From: Lederbergia citrea | GTDB lineage: Bacteria > Bacillota > Bacilli > Bacillales > Bacillaceae_C | Assembly: GCF_018343525.1 (NCBI RefSeq) | Contig: NZ_JAGYPH010000004.1 | Location: 349,197-413,196, forward strand | Direction: 5' to 3' | Length of the DNA stretch: 64,000 nucleotides | Shown: piece after piece, positions 25,969 through 35,299 of the stretch | How the letters are laid out: each line of letters opens with the position of its first letter | Position numbering within the stretch: the first letter of the stretch is position 1 | Position numbers and translations under genes: made by a program | Notes under the pieces: generated by a model | The model's database searches: none | Seen by the model: only the letters and a program-made list of their open reading frames with translations | Told to the model about the DNA's origin: nothing

Positions 25969-26690
25969 CATTTTTTCCGTGATAAGTTTTTATCAGCTTC
26001 CTGCAGTACCTCGCCAATTTTCCGATTATTGATAACAAGATCAGCATAAATATCAAATTCGGTTGGCTCCATGTTTACGATCACAAGCTTGGCGCCGTTT
26101 TGTTTAGCAATTAGTGGAAACTGATTCGCTGGTGTAACTGTCAAGGATGAACCGAGAACGATGAACAGGTCAGCCTTTTCGCTTTCCTCAGCCGCCCTCA
26201 TAAGCGCATCCTCGGGAAGCATTTCACCAAACAGGACAACAGATGGGCGAAGCTTTCCTCCACAATCACAGTGAAACCTTTCTTCTGCGTATGTCTCATT
26301 ACCATATTCTTTTCCGCACGTCTGACAATGCACCCGCTGCAATGTGCCATGTAACTCTAGTACGTTCTCGCTGCCTGCCTTCCCATGAAAGCCATCAACA
26401 TTTTGCGTAATGATACTCTTAATCACGCCTTTTTTTTCCCATTTCGCAAGAAGTTCATGCCCCTTATGAGGCCGGCAATCCTTCAATCCTAGAACACGAT
26501 GACGATAAAATTCAAAAAACCTCTCTACGTTCCGATTCAATGCTTCCGTACTTGCAATTTTACTCGGATCTTCTTTCGTCCACATACCTTTGCCAGCCGA
26601 GCGAAAATCAGGCAGGCCACTTTCCGTGGACATACCAGCTCCGGTTAACACAACCGTATAACGCGATTCCTTTAACCAATTGGATAACAA
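25968..26690 (-). CDS. Sir2-family NAD-dependent protein deacylase (SrtN-like)
   Basis: A 240-residue sirtuin that removes acyl groups from protein lysines using NAD. Motifs: VVLTGAGMSTESGLPDFRS (NAD binding), IITQNVDGFH (with the catalytic His later in LELHGTL), the zinc ribbon CQTCG...CDCGG, and FIVLGSSLTVTPANQ. The length is typical of bacterial class sirtuins such as B. subtilis SrtN. The start is a TTG at 26690 behind GGAGTG. A single gene, facing the YqcI/YcgG unit. Confidence 0.92.
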   Translation of the reverse strand: MLSNWLKESRYTVVLTGAGMSTESGLPDFRSAGKGMWTKEDPSKIASTEALNRNVERFFEFYRHRVLGLKDCRPHKGHELLAKWEKKGVIKSIITQNVDGFHGKAGSENVLELHGTLQRVHCQTCGKEYGNETYAEERFHCDCGGKLRPSVVLFGEMLPEDALMRAAEESEKADLFIVLGSSLTVTPANQFPLIAKQNGAKLVIVNMEPTEFDIYADLVINNRKIGEVLQEADKNLSRKK

Positions 26691-26714
26691 AGATCAACAC
26701 TCCTTCTAAAATTC

Positions 26715-26752
26715 ATTCGACATATTTCGGGTGGTGCCTGTCACTTGTCGAT
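26715..26752 (+). repeat. Dispersed repeat, GTGCCTGTCAC family, copy 2
   Basis: TTCGACATATTTCGGG then TGGTGCCTGTCACTTGTCGA. It lies 25 bases upstream of the sirtuin start and shares long identity with copies 1 and 3. Confidence 0.75.
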
Positions 26753-26852
26753 TAAATTCTACCATATTTAAAGGTGAAATAGAGGGAATTGACATTATTT
26801 TACTAATATATAAGTAATAGGGCTATCGATCTTTATGAAAGGCGGGAAATAT

Positions 26853-28442
26853 ATGGAGAGTAAACCATCTCTAGAAGAACGGGTGCAACATTTGGAAAAT
26901 CGTGTGCGTCACCTTGAAAAAAAGCTTGATATAATAAGTCCAGATTCTAAAGAAACATTAACAGTCAATCCATCCAAACTTCAGAAGTCCATCGAATGGG
27001 ATGTTCTTATTTTTCACAAGATCTTGCCACGGTTATTTATTTTAGTTTTTATCATTGGAGTGCTTTGGGGCTTTAAAGCTGCTTCAGATTATGGGTTTTT
27101 AACGGAAAATGTAAAAGTCGCACTTGGCTATTTCGTTGCCGCAGCTCTAATTTTCCTAGGTATGTTGCAGCTAAAACAAAAGCGGACTGTGTTAGGTCAA
27201 GTACTATTGGGTGGTTCCATCCCCATCCTCATGTTAACGACGTTTGCGATGCATCAGCTTTATGACATCACGGGTCCTGAATTTTCATTCATCCTTAACG
27301 TTTTGTGGATTGGGCTTGGATTATATTTTACCTTTAAATATAAATCACAAGGTATCGGAATTGTATCTTCTGTCGGTGGAGTATTTGTTCCATTTTTGAT
27401 AGAAAGCACTTCTCCAAATATCCCGGTTTTTGTTTTCTACGAGACGATTCTTTACGTATTCTTTATTTGGCTTGCATTACGGCAACGTTACACTATTCTT
27501 TACTATGTTTCTGCTGTATTTTTAAACATCGCACTTCTTCTTTTCTTTATCACTGTGAACATACCTGAGGAATACAAATGGATTTCCGTTTCACCAATTA
27601 TCTTTCAGCAATTCGCACTACTTTCAGGATTTTTAAAGTCGCATCATTTTTTAAAACAGCAGGCCTACACTTTATGTTCTAGCATAATCCTCACCTCTTT
27701 GTGGGTCCAAGCCGCTTTCACTGACAAAGAATCATCGATTGTGTTCGCCGCAATCGCATTGCTTTATGCGGCTTGCTATTATTTAAATATAACTGACGTC
27801 AAACGGGCGCCAATTTATATTGCGAATGGATTAATAGGCTTTCTATTGTTCGTTGAGATGCTAGCAGACAATCTCACACCAGAAGTACTTATTGGATCTA
27901 GCATCGTATACATGTTTGTTTCAAAAAAATACAAGAGCTTTTTCCATGCTCTTTTGAGTGGATTCACCTATATCATCGCCTTCTTCTTAGTTTTCGACAA
28001 ATCCATTACTGCTTGGATATCATGGGAAATGCTGCACTGGACTGTGTTTATAGCAGCAACAGGCTATGCCCTCCACTTTCTTGTTTCTACGAAGAAGAAG
28101 GATGGTAGGATCATTTACAATTTCGGGGTTCCCTATTTAGCTATTCTCCTGCTTATGTTTACGACATTACTTTCAGAGCTTTTGGCAGGAAACGCTGGAG
28201 AAAATACGGAGCGGTTCATCATGAGCACCCTTTGGATTGCGATTGCCGTTTTATTTATGGTTCTGAGCCGGCCTCTTTCCATCCGCCAAGGTAAGTATGT
28301 GGGTGCTGGAATTTTGTTTTTTACATTAGCGAAAATTATCATTGTTGATATTCCTTTTGTGTCAATCGCAGTAAGAGCAATGATGTTTATTTTATTAGGT
28401 ATCGTCGGACTCATCGTGTCACGAGCGTACGATAAAAAATAA
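26853..28442 (+). CDS. DUF2339 multi-spanning membrane protein
   Basis: A 529-residue protein. The N-terminus is a short heptad coiled coil (LEERVQHLENRVRHLEKKLD, residues 6-26), then about fourteen hydrophobic segments; the first ones contain ILPRLFILVFIIGVLWGFKAASDYG, typical of DUF2339. The function of the family is unknown. The ATG at 26853 follows AAGGCGGG. It ends with RAMMFILLGIVGLIVSRAYDKK. It stands alone between dispersed repeats and closes with a terminator. Confidence 0.82.
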   Translation: MESKPSLEERVQHLENRVRHLEKKLDIISPDSKETLTVNPSKLQKSIEWDVLIFHKILPRLFILVFIIGVLWGFKAASDYGFLTENVKVALGYFVAAALIFLGMLQLKQKRTVLGQVLLGGSIPILMLTTFAMHQLYDITGPEFSFILNVLWIGLGLYFTFKYKSQGIGIVSSVGGVFVPFLIESTSPNIPVFVFYETILYVFFIWLALRQRYTILYYVSAVFLNIALLLFFITVNIPEEYKWISVSPIIFQQFALLSGFLKSHHFLKQQAYTLCSSIILTSLWVQAAFTDKESSIVFAAIALLYAACYYLNITDVKRAPIYIANGLIGFLLFVEMLADNLTPEVLIGSSIVYMFVSKKYKSFFHALLSGFTYIIAFFLVFDKSITAWISWEMLHWTVFIAATGYALHFLVSTKKKDGRIIYNFGVPYLAILLLMFTTLLSELLAGNAGENTERFIMSTLWIAIAVLFMVLSRPLSIRQGKYVGAGILFFTLAKIIIVDIPFVSIAVRAMMFILLGIVGLIVSRAYDKK

Positions 28443-28460
28443 CCAATTATTTCAGATAGC

Positions 28461-28505
28461 AAAAAGCGAGGATTAACCAACACATAGTTAATCCTCGCTT
28501 TATTA
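28461..28505. terminator. Terminator of the DUF2339 gene
   Basis: AGCGAGGATTAAC at 28465-28477 pairs with GTTAATCCTCGCT at 28487-28499, followed by TTATTATTTT on the plus strand and preceded by an A-run. Confidence 0.8.
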
Positions 28506-28508
28506 TTT

Positions 28509-28556
28509 TCCGACACATTTCGAGATATTTCGGGCGGTGCCTGTCACCTGTCGAAT
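28509..28556 (+). repeat. Dispersed repeat, GTGCCTGTCAC family, copy 3
   Basis: CCGACACATTTCGAG then GGCGGTGCCTGTCACCTGTCG. It ends two bases before the stop codon of the convergent ThuA-like gene. Confidence 0.75.
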
Positions 28557-28557
28557 T

Positions 28558-29277
28558 TTATTTTGTTGGCATTTCTTCTAATGGTTTTGCGTTTCCATAT
28601 TTAGGATATGGGCGGTTTGAAGGGCTTACCCATTTAGCTGCGTTGACGAGAACTTTGCGAACGTCTTCGTTGTGGTATGTTGGGTATGTTTCATGGCCAG
28701 GTCGGAAATAGAAGATCTTGCCATTTCCTCTTTGGTATGTGCAACCGGAACGGAATACTTCTCCGCCTGTAAACCAGCTGACAAAAACAAGCTGATCTGG
28801 AGCAGGGATATCAAAATGCTCACCATACATTTCCTCTTCTTCAATTTCGATGTATTCGCCAATGCCTTCTGCAATTGGGTGTGAAGGATCTACTACCCAA
28901 AGACGCTCTTTATCATTCGCTTCACGCCATTTCAAATCGCAAGAAGTACCCATTAGCTTTTTGAAAATTTTAGAGAAGTGTCCAGAATGTAGAACAACAA
29001 GCCCCATACCTTGCAGTACACGTTCATGTACACGGTTTACAATTTCATCAGACACTTCGTGGTGTGCAAGATGTCCCCACCAAAATAAAACGTCTGTCTC
29101 ATTAAGAACTTCTTCAGTTAGACCATGCTCAGGCTCGTCCAACGTTGCTGTGCTTATATCATAGCCAGTTTCGGCAAGCGCATTGGCAATAGCGCCATGG
29201 ATGCCTTCTGGATAAATTTCAGCGACAACCGGATTTGATTTCTCGTGACGGTTTTCATTCCAAATTGTTACTTTCAT
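28558..29277 (-). CDS. ThuA-like (trehalose utilisation/glutamine-amidotransferase-fold) protein
   Basis: A 239-residue protein of the ThuA family (class I amidotransferase-like fold without a known glutaminase role). Blocks seen: [50 protein letters not shown], and [18 protein letters not shown] at the C-terminus. Relatives are linked to sugar utilisation, but their reaction is not established. The ATG at 29277 is preceded by GGGGAGA. A single gene; a dispersed repeat abuts its 3' end. Confidence 0.85.
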   Translation of the reverse strand: MKVTIWNENRHEKSNPVVAEIYPEGIHGAIANALAETGYDISTATLDEPEHGLTEEVLNETDVLFWWGHLAHHEVSDEIVNRVHERVLQGMGLVVLHSGHFSKIFKKLMGTSCDLKWREANDKERLWVVDPSHPIAEGIGEYIEIEEEEMYGEHFDIPAPDQLVFVSWFTGGEVFRSGCTYQRGNGKIFYFRPGHETYPTYHNEDVRKVLVNAAKWVSPSNRPYPKYGNAKPLEEMPTK

Positions 29278-29431
29278 CAATATCTCTCCCCTGTGTGTAT
29301 TTATTTAAACTCCTTAATTAGAGATTAAATCGTTTGCATTTTTCTTTATTTTTACATTTCTTTCTCAAATCAAATATATCAACAAATAGAACAACGGACA
29401 AGTATTATCAAGAAGGTGAATTCTTCTCATG

Positions 29432-29466
29432 AAAAAACAGCCCTTTTCATAAAAAAGAGCTGTTCT
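29432..29466 (-). terminator. Terminator of dagK
   Basis: On the minus strand AACAGC-CTTTT pairs with AAAAG-GCTGTT and is followed by TTTTTC. It starts just past the dagK stop. Confidence 0.75.
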
Positions 29467-29472
29467 CCAATT

Positions 29473-30387
29473 TTATTCAACTTTATCTTCTGGTCTTATA
29501 TTATCGATTGGTACGAAAACTTCTAGATGGCGATACAAGTTAGAAAACTCTGCTGGTAGAAGACCGCCGTATTCTCCGTCGATGTTCAGCTGCATTTTTT
29601 CTTTAGACTTAACTTTAATATAGTTGGCTTTCGCGTAAATTAAATTCGGATCGTTAATATGCTCTCCGCGAAGGGCAAGAGATGCGACCCGGATGAACTC
29701 TGCTAAATTCGTCTTTTTCAAAATCATTAATGTAAACAATCCATCGTTCACGGAAGAATCCGGAGCCAGTTTTTCAAACCCACCGACAGAGTTCGTTAAA
29801 CCAATTAAAAATAGCATGATTTCGCCTTCAAATAACTTACCATCGTACTCAATGCTTACTTCCGCTGCGTGGATGGATGGCAGCATTTCAATGCCTTTTA
29901 AGTAATATGCAAGCTGGCCTAACACGGTTTTCAGTTTACTTGGTACCTCATACGTTAGCTCAGTTAGTCGGCCCCCACCTGCTATATTAATGAAATAATG
30001 ATCATTCATTCGTCCGATATCTACGGGAATCGTATCGTTTTTTAAAATTACTTCTACTGCGGAGTCAATGTCACGAGGAATATTAAGCGCACGAGCAAAA
30101 TCATTGGTCGTGCCAGTTGGTATTACCCCTAGCTTCGGTCGATACTCCTGTTCAGCTAGTCCATTGACGACTTCATTAATTGTCCCGTCGCCTCCAGCTG
30201 CGATAACAATATCATACTTCCGCTCAACAGCTGTTCTTGCCGCCTTAATGGCATCACCCTTAGCCGTAGTAGCATGACAGGAAGTTTCATAACCGGCAGT
30301 CTCTAGTTTTTGTAACACGTCCGCAAGATTTCGCTTGAAAATTTCACGGCCCGATGTTGGATTGTATATAATACGTGCTCTCTTCAT
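29473..30387 (-). CDS. dagK: Diacylglycerol kinase DagK/DgkB
   Basis: A 304-residue soluble lipid kinase that recycles diacylglycerol from lipoteichoic-acid synthesis into phosphatidic acid. Motifs: RIIYNPTSGREIFKRNL at the start, the nucleotide motif IAAGGDGTINEVVNGLA, GVIPTGTTNDFARAL, and FEGEIMLFLIGLTNSVGGFEKL. It is very close to B. subtilis DgkB (YerQ). The frame is open to 30477; the start MKRARIIYN matches that protein, with GGGTGATGAG upstream (an ATG two codons earlier is also possible). In B. subtilis the gene lies near gatB; here it is 8 kb away. Confidence 0.92.
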   Translation of the reverse strand: MKRARIIYNPTSGREIFKRNLADVLQKLETAGYETSCHATTAKGDAIKAARTAVERKYDIVIAAGGDGTINEVVNGLAEQEYRPKLGVIPTGTTNDFARALNIPRDIDSAVEVILKNDTIPVDIGRMNDHYFINIAGGGRLTELTYEVPSKLKTVLGQLAYYLKGIEMLPSIHAAEVSIEYDGKLFEGEIMLFLIGLTNSVGGFEKLAPDSSVNDGLFTLMILKKTNLAEFIRVASLALRGEHINDPNLIYAKANYIKVKSKEKMQLNIDGEYGGLLPAEFSNLYRHLEVFVPIDNIRPEDKVE

Positions 30388-30477
30388 TCTCATCACCCTA
30401 TCACTTGAAATCAAGAAATAGCCTTTATCTTTACAGTTTATTCCCCTATCATACCCCTTTTTAACTCCAAAATCCAA

Positions 30478-30518
30478 TTCGACAAAAATCGGGTGGTGCC
30501 TGTCACCGCCCGATTTGG
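30478..30518 (+). repeat. Dispersed repeat, GTGCCTGTCAC family, copy 4, inside a gene end
   Basis: AAATCGGGTGGTGCCTGTC then ACCGCCCGATTT form an almost perfect palindrome, longer than in other copies. The element overlaps the last codons of the minus-strand gene ending at 30503 and supplies its stop codon. Confidence 0.75.
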
Positions 30519-31393
30519 AGTGTGTAGCTGTTTTGGATTTGTAGGGTATGTGCGCCGTTTCCGTAGGTGAGGTTTCCTGATACTTTATCTACGTCTTCAT
30601 TTCTCTTCACGTTTTTCCATGTTTCGTCTCCGAGTTCCTGCATATCAATGGCTTCGATTTTTACATTCGAAGTTTCTGGCACATCAAGTTTAACATTGCT
30701 CATACTTGCAACAGACCAATCCGCTTTGAGGTTTCGCGTCTTTATGTTGACATCATTGCCATTTCCGACAACTTCAAGCTTCACATTATCAGGTATGAGC
30801 AAGGTAGCGTTTATTTCACTTCCATCATTCAGCAGCCGGCTCGTTGGCATTTCCTTCAACTTGATAAATAATGTATCTCCTTGCTTTTCAATTAGAGCGT
30901 AATCAGAAACATCTTTTACAGCAACATCTTTTCTCATTTCCCCTCTATATGTTCCAAACATGACCGTTTCTTTTCCTGGAGAAGCCTCTATATTAGCAGA
31001 GTATCTCCCTGTTTCCACAAATACTCGTTTAATATCATCTGTCATTACTTCTTCATATTTAGGCAAGTCCAAAGTTCGCACTTCCGCACTCACTGCTTGG
31101 CTTGCGATATCTAATAATCCCGTGGCATTTAACATCGTCATTCCAAGTCCAAATGTACCAATGATACCGATGAAAATAATGCTAATAAAATCATATTTCA
31201 CATGCTGTTGCTCATCTTTTTTCCAATTTAAATATACAAGGATTTCAACACCAAGAATAATGAGCAGCAATGGCCACCATGAAATCATCGCAATAGCCGG
31301 ATCCCAGCTTAAGACTTGCGCTAAAAGAAGGAAAACGCCGAGCAAAACAAGTGCAGCCCCCATCGAAATTGAACCAACTCTCCATGTTCTCAT
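30503..31393 (-). CDS. LiaF/DUF5668-type membrane protein with external beta domain
   Basis: A 296-residue protein: three or four N-terminal membrane helices (MGAALVLLGVFLLLAQVL, WWPLLLIILGVEILVYL, IISIIFIGIIGTFGLGM region; about 1-95), typical of DUF5668/LiaF N-termini, then an external adhesin-like beta domain with repeated VKLEVVGNGNDVNIKTRNL, SVASMSNVKLDVPETSNVKI. It is the last gene of a sigma/anti-sigma operon and overlaps the preceding gene by four bases. Likely part of an envelope-stress response. Its C-terminus LQIGR and stop come from a dispersed repeat, so the natural C-terminus may have been altered. Confidence 0.75.
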   Translation of the reverse strand: MRTWRVGSISMGAALVLLGVFLLLAQVLSWDPAIAMISWWPLLLIILGVEILVYLNWKKDEQQHVKYDFISIIFIGIIGTFGLGMTMLNATGLLDIASQAVSAEVRTLDLPKYEEVMTDDIKRVFVETGRYSANIEASPGKETVMFGTYRGEMRKDVAVKDVSDYALIEKQGDTLFIKLKEMPTSRLLNDGSEINATLLIPDNVKLEVVGNGNDVNIKTRNLKADWSVASMSNVKLDVPETSNVKIEAIDMQELGDETWKNVKRNEDVDKVSGNLTYGNGAHTLQIQNSYTLQIGR

Positions 31394-32481
31394 TCAGCTT
31401 CACCTTCCTCTACCATTTGTTTCGCTTTTCTTCCCGTCATCAATTTAATTCCTCCACCTATTAATAAAAGACAAATGATCCCTGTTTGGAAATATTGATA
31501 AAACCAATATTGAAGATCGATATCGATTAAATTTCGAACATATGGTGCGGCAATTGGTAAAAAGATATTTGACGTTAAATAATATAGACCGAGAGCAATG
31601 AGACCAATGCCTAACCACTTCTGGTTATTGATTAAGTAAGAGACGATCGGTATATCTTCGAGTTCTTCATCTCCTTGTCTTGATGCTTTTTGTAATCCAT
31701 CAAAAAAGCTATAAAACCAGATAATCGGTACGAGAAATAAGAATATACCGAGCCTCATTACATCTAAAATATAGATGGAGAACAGAAAGGCAGCCATCAA
31801 CTGGATACCCCGTTTTTGTAGTCCTAAGTATAGATGCCCTGCACCTGGTACGATCGATAAAAGCGCAGCAATCGACTTACTCTTCTTTCCATCTGTTCTC
31901 CGTGTTTCCAGATCTTCTAGTATAGATCTATCCACAAGTTCTTTTCCCTTTTGCTTCAAGGCTAATTGCTGCATAACATCGAAAAAGCTGTAAATCCAAA
32001 TTACTGGCAGTAATGCTAGGAAGATAAGGAATTCACTGCGATGTGACAGAAACGTCACAAATACAACCATGACGCCAAGCCCGAAAAATGCGGCGAGCAA
32101 GGTCATTCCTCGATAAACGAGCCCTAGTTGGAAATGGCCCATGCCTGGTATAAATGAAAGGATTATCGTAAAAAATCGTTCCGAATCCGGGTTTTTCTCG
32201 ACCGTGATTCCATCCTTCACCGTGTCTGATTGGTTGTAAAGCTTTGAAGCAGTCACGGCTGTATCTATCAGATTGACGATATATAAGAGCAGGCCGCCCC
32301 CTAATCCGAATACGATAAATGCTTGAAAGGCTGTGATTGATACAGCTGCAATCGATAATATAGGAATACCGAAAACAGCTGCGGTATAAAATAGCCCTCG
32401 TAATACTTTCCCAAGATACATGAGCCCTCCGCCCGGAAAAAAGGCGAGTAAAAAGGCGATAATGGGATTCTTTTTATTCAT
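31390..32481 (-). CDS. Multi-pass membrane protein, envelope-stress operon
   Basis: A 363-residue protein with three similar units, each starting with AFFPGGGLMYLGKVLRGLFY, SFIPGMGHFQLGLVYRGMTL or SIVPGAGHLYLGLQKRGIQL, resembling TM2-like helical pairs. Each unit ends near IPILSI, LPVIWIYSFFD or VPIIWFYSFFDGLQKA. About ten membrane helices are expected. The ATG at 32481 follows AGGAGGG and overlaps the anti-sigma gene end by eight bases. No named function; context suggests a role with the sigma/anti-sigma pair. Confidence 0.78.
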   Translation of the reverse strand: MNKKNPIIAFLLAFFPGGGLMYLGKVLRGLFYTAAVFGIPILSIAAVSITAFQAFIVFGLGGGLLLYIVNLIDTAVTASKLYNQSDTVKDGITVEKNPDSERFFTIILSFIPGMGHFQLGLVYRGMTLLAAFFGLGVMVVFVTFLSHRSEFLIFLALLPVIWIYSFFDVMQQLALKQKGKELVDRSILEDLETRRTDGKKSKSIAALLSIVPGAGHLYLGLQKRGIQLMAAFLFSIYILDVMRLGIFLFLVPIIWFYSFFDGLQKASRQGDEELEDIPIVSYLINNQKWLGIGLIALGLYYLTSNIFLPIAAPYVRNLIDIDLQYWFYQYFQTGIICLLLIGGGIKLMTGRKAKQMVEEGEAE

Positions 32482-32974
32482 TGTATTTTCCCTCCTGAAC
32501 ATTTTTTTCAATTTTAGTTGTGAGTGAAGCTGATTTATCCATGATTTGAGCAACGAAGGAAGTATTTGCCCGCGTGCTGGAGCTTTCAAAGGTTTGGATC
32601 ACATTCATCAATTGTGAGAATACTCCAGTCGACATGAGTAATAGCGTCATCGCAGCTGCCAAAATATAGTTAAACATTGTTTTTTGTTGCAGTTTCTTTT
32701 TCTGGTTCGGTTCGATTTTTACTGCTGCAACTCGGTCATTTGTCGTTACCTCATCTTGATTCTTCTCAATCCCTTGCATAATTGCATCAGTAAATGCCCA
32801 TTCGTCTTCCATCTTTGGTAGATTTCGTTCATTTGACTCGAGAGCTGCTACATATAGTTCCAGGCAATGATCGCAGCTGTAAAGATGGTTTTCATATTCT
32901 AAACGTGTCTTTTCTTCTAATTCTTCTTGCACGTATTGAAGCCAATTTTCAAATGTCTTATGGTTGTTAGTCAT
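32474..32974 (-). CDS. Zinc-finger (zf-HC2) anti-sigma factor
   Basis: A 166-residue single-pass membrane protein. The N-terminal anti-sigma domain has the His-Cys-Cys zinc pattern (ENHLYSCDHCLELY, residues about 28-41), which binds and blocks the sigma factor. One membrane helix follows (MFNYILAAAMTLLLMSTGVF, about 99-118), then a short outer tail. It overlaps the sigma gene by four bases (ATGA), showing translational coupling. The role is standard for the family. Confidence 0.87.
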   Translation of the reverse strand: MTNNHKTFENWLQYVQEELEEKTRLEYENHLYSCDHCLELYVAALESNERNLPKMEDEWAFTDAIMQGIEKNQDEVTTNDRVAAVKIEPNQKKKLQQKTMFNYILAAAMTLLLMSTGVFSQLMNVIQTFESSSTRANTSFVAQIMDKSASLTTKIEKNVQEGKYNE

Positions 32975-33513
32975 GAAAAGTCATCCTCCTTCCAGTGCTT
33001 TTTCATCCATTGCCTTGCTCGATATAGCTTCGTTTCAATTGTTTTCACTTGGACATTTTGTTCTTCCGCTAGTTCCTGATATGACTTCTCCAGTATGTAA
33101 AAGCCTTCAACGACTTCACGGTAATTATCTGGCATTTCTTCAAGCCTTTTTCTAATTAAAAACTGTTTCTCTCTTTTAATCACGAGTAATTCCACGCTAT
33201 CAGCAGGCGGAGAGTGATCTGTTTCTTCATACTCAACTCTTTGGTCCTCCTGCCTTCTTACCTGTTTTCTTTTTATATCAATCGCATGATTGACCGCAAT
33301 TCTCGTAATCCATGTCTTAAATCCTTGCTTCTCATATTGGGGGAGAGAAGTATAGATTTTTATGAACACTTCCTGTGCGGCGTCTTCTGCATCTTTTTCG
33401 TTCCGAAGTACACCGTATACAGTGTGAAAAACCGTGTTCCGATATTTTTCAACAAGCACTCGAAACGCATGGTCATTCCCACTCTTTATTTTTTCAATGA
33501 GCACATCATCCAA
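32971..33513 (-). CDS. ECF RNA polymerase sigma factor, first gene of a four-gene operon
   Basis: A 180-residue ECF sigma factor. Region 2 about 10-85 (FRVLVEKYRNTVFHTVYGVL, EKDAEDAAQEVFIKIY), then a linker rich in charged residues, and region 4 about 125-175 (RLEEMPDNYREVVEGFYILE, SYQELAEEQNVQVKTIETKL recognition helix). The minus strand upstream has CGTCTATATAGG at 33544-33555, an ECF-like -10, suggesting autoregulation; a matching -35 is unclear. The operon continues with an anti-sigma factor and two membrane proteins. Confidence 0.9.
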   Translation of the reverse strand: MDDVLIEKIKSGNDHAFRVLVEKYRNTVFHTVYGVLRNEKDAEDAAQEVFIKIYTSLPQYEKQGFKTWITRIAVNHAIDIKRKQVRRQEDQRVEYEETDHSPPADSVELLVIKREKQFLIRKRLEEMPDNYREVVEGFYILEKSYQELAEEQNVQVKTIETKLYRARQWMKKHWKEDDFS

Positions 33514-33603
33514 AACTTCTCTCCCCCCCTTTCAAGCCCGACACCTATATAGACGTCAAGCTTTTGTCTAACCCCTACAGTTTTATTTAATATTTTTATT
33601 TTA

Positions 33604-33655
33604 CCGTAAAAAAAAGAGACAGGTCGCTTTTTTCTACGACACTGCCTGCCTATAT
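33604..33655 (-). terminator. Terminator of the endonuclease/phosphatase gene
   Basis: On the minus strand CAGTGTCG pairs with CGACCTG with one bulge and is followed by TCTTTTTTTT. It lies just beyond the stop at 33663. Confidence 0.65.
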
Positions 33656-33662
33656 TTTTTAT

Positions 33663-34454
33663 TTATTTTCCAATTCTCATTTCCGCTACAACTGGAAAAT
33701 GGTCACTTGGAAATAATCCATTTGGTTGATCATCGACGATTTTGATGCTTGCAGTTTGAATGTTTCCTGAGAATAAAATCCAATCAATTCGTTCTTTTCC
33801 ACCGGAAGGGTCCTTAAAGCCGTTAAAGCTTCCTAAGTGGTCGTTGGTCGTATTATCCGCTGCATCCCATGCATCAATAAGATTTCCCTTCTTTAACAAT
33901 GCTTGATGTGGCTCCGTATCCACCCCAGTATTAAAGTCACCTGTTAAAATAATAGGGACAACAGGGTCTAGTGAGGCTATTCTTTCTATAATTAATTGTG
34001 AGCCTTTAAATCTAGCATTTTCGGAAATATGATCAAAATGTGTGTTCAGATGATAAAATTGATCTCCTGTTTTTGCATCCAAAAATCGAGCCCAGCTGAC
34101 CATCCGCGGAATGTCATTTCCCCAAGTATAGGAACCTATGACATTAGGCGTGTCCGACAACCAAAAATGATCATATTCCAATACATTAAACCGATCTTTT
34201 TTGAAGTAAATCGCCGCGTATTCCCCGTTACTTCCCCCCTCCCTGCCTAAACCAACCCAATCGTATTCCGGCATTAAAGTAATTAAATCTTGAACTTGGT
34301 GATATAAACATTCCTGGGTTCCAATGATATCGGGAGATTCGCGCTGGATTAATTCAACGATTAACTTTTTGCGTTCCTCCCATGAATTCGGCGGACTATC
34401 CACATCAAACCTCACATTATAAGTCATGATACGGAGACTCTTTTGATTATTCAT
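33663..34454 (-). CDS. Endonuclease/exonuclease/phosphatase family protein
   Basis: A 263-residue metal-dependent hydrolase of the DNase I/sphingomyelinase fold. Signatures in order: LRIMTYNVRFDV, SPDIIGTQECLYHQ (catalytic Glu), HLNTHFDHISENARF, PIILTGDFNTGVDTEPH and LFPSDHFPVVAEM (terminal His). The ATG at 34454 follows AAAGGAG. It lacks a signal peptide, so it is cytoplasmic. The substrate, nucleic acid or phosphoester, is unknown. Confidence 0.87.
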   Translation of the reverse strand: MNNQKSLRIMTYNVRFDVDSPPNSWEERKKLIVELIQRESPDIIGTQECLYHQVQDLITLMPEYDWVGLGREGGSNGEYAAIYFKKDRFNVLEYDHFWLSDTPNVIGSYTWGNDIPRMVSWARFLDAKTGDQFYHLNTHFDHISENARFKGSQLIIERIASLDPVVPIILTGDFNTGVDTEPHQALLKKGNLIDAWDAADNTTNDHLGSFNGFKDPSGGKERIDWILFSGNIQTASIKIVDDQPNGLFPSDHFPVVAEMRIGK

Positions 34455-34609
34455 CGCTATTAACTCCTTTCTCATCCGTATCCATCTTCTACTAATAGCC
34501 GAACTTTTCCTTTTAATATAAAAAAATAATATATTTTCATATTTCTTGTAGTGATTTTTATTTCTGAGTCGTCTAATAGAGTAGTGATTATAAAAAGGTG
34601 GGAGAAAAA

Positions 34610-35299
34610 TTGATAGAAGTAAAAAGTATAAGCCATGCTTTTGAGATTGGTAAAAAGGGACAAAAAAATATTATTCCTGTATTGGAGGATATATCATTCT
34701 CAGTGAAAAAGGGAGAGATTGTAACGATTGTTGGGCGCAGTGGTTCTGGAAAATCGACGCTGCTTAATATTATCAGCGGATTTATAAAACCGAATAAAGG
34801 AGAAGTGTGGATCGACCAAGTAATGGTCAGCGACTTTAATGAGGCTCAGTTTGCCGATTTCCGCTTGCAAAACCTCGGATTTATTTTTCAAAATTTCCAG
34901 CTCATTCCAAGCATGACTGCATTCCAAAATGTCGAACTGCCGCTTGTATTTAAAGGTATAAATGAAGAGGAAAGAAAAAGACAGGCTGAAGAAACCTTAA
35001 ATAAAGTCGGCCTGCTTGAGTATAAAGACCATTATCCAAGTGAACTGTCCGGAGGGCAGCAGCAACGGGTCAGTATCGCGAGAGCACTTGTTGTAAATCC
35101 TCCGCTTATTTTAGCAGATGAACCGACTGGTAGCCTTGACAGTGAAACAGAAACTGATTTGCTTCGATTTATTAAAGAACTTAATCAAGACTTAGGCATC
35201 ACTTTTTTAATTATTACTCATGATGAAAAAGTAGCCAATATCGGGCATCGAACAATTGAAATTGCAGACGGGAAAGTATTGGAGGGTGTACTCATATGA
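34610..35299 (+). CDS. ABC transporter ATP-binding protein (LolD/MacB type)
   Basis: A 229-residue ATPase. Walker A is [20 protein letters not shown] (residues about 39-58), signature [16 protein letters not shown], Walker [15 protein letters not shown], and the switch His in LIITHDEKV. The start is a TTG at 34610: the GTG at 34598 lies inside the ribosome site GGTGGGAG. It overlaps the permease gene by ATGA. It likely forms a MacB/FtsX-type exporter with that permease; no sensor kinase is adjacent to hint at bacitracin-type control. Confidence 0.9.
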   Translation: MIEVKSISHAFEIGKKGQKNIIPVLEDISFSVKKGEIVTIVGRSGSGKSTLLNIISGFIKPNKGEVWIDQVMVSDFNEAQFADFRLQNLGFIFQNFQLIPSMTAFQNVELPLVFKGINEEERKRQAEETLNKVGLLEYKDHYPSELSGGQQQRVSIARALVVNPPLILADEPTGSLDSETETDLLRFIKELNQDLGITFLIITHDEKVANIGHRTIEIADGKVLEGVLI

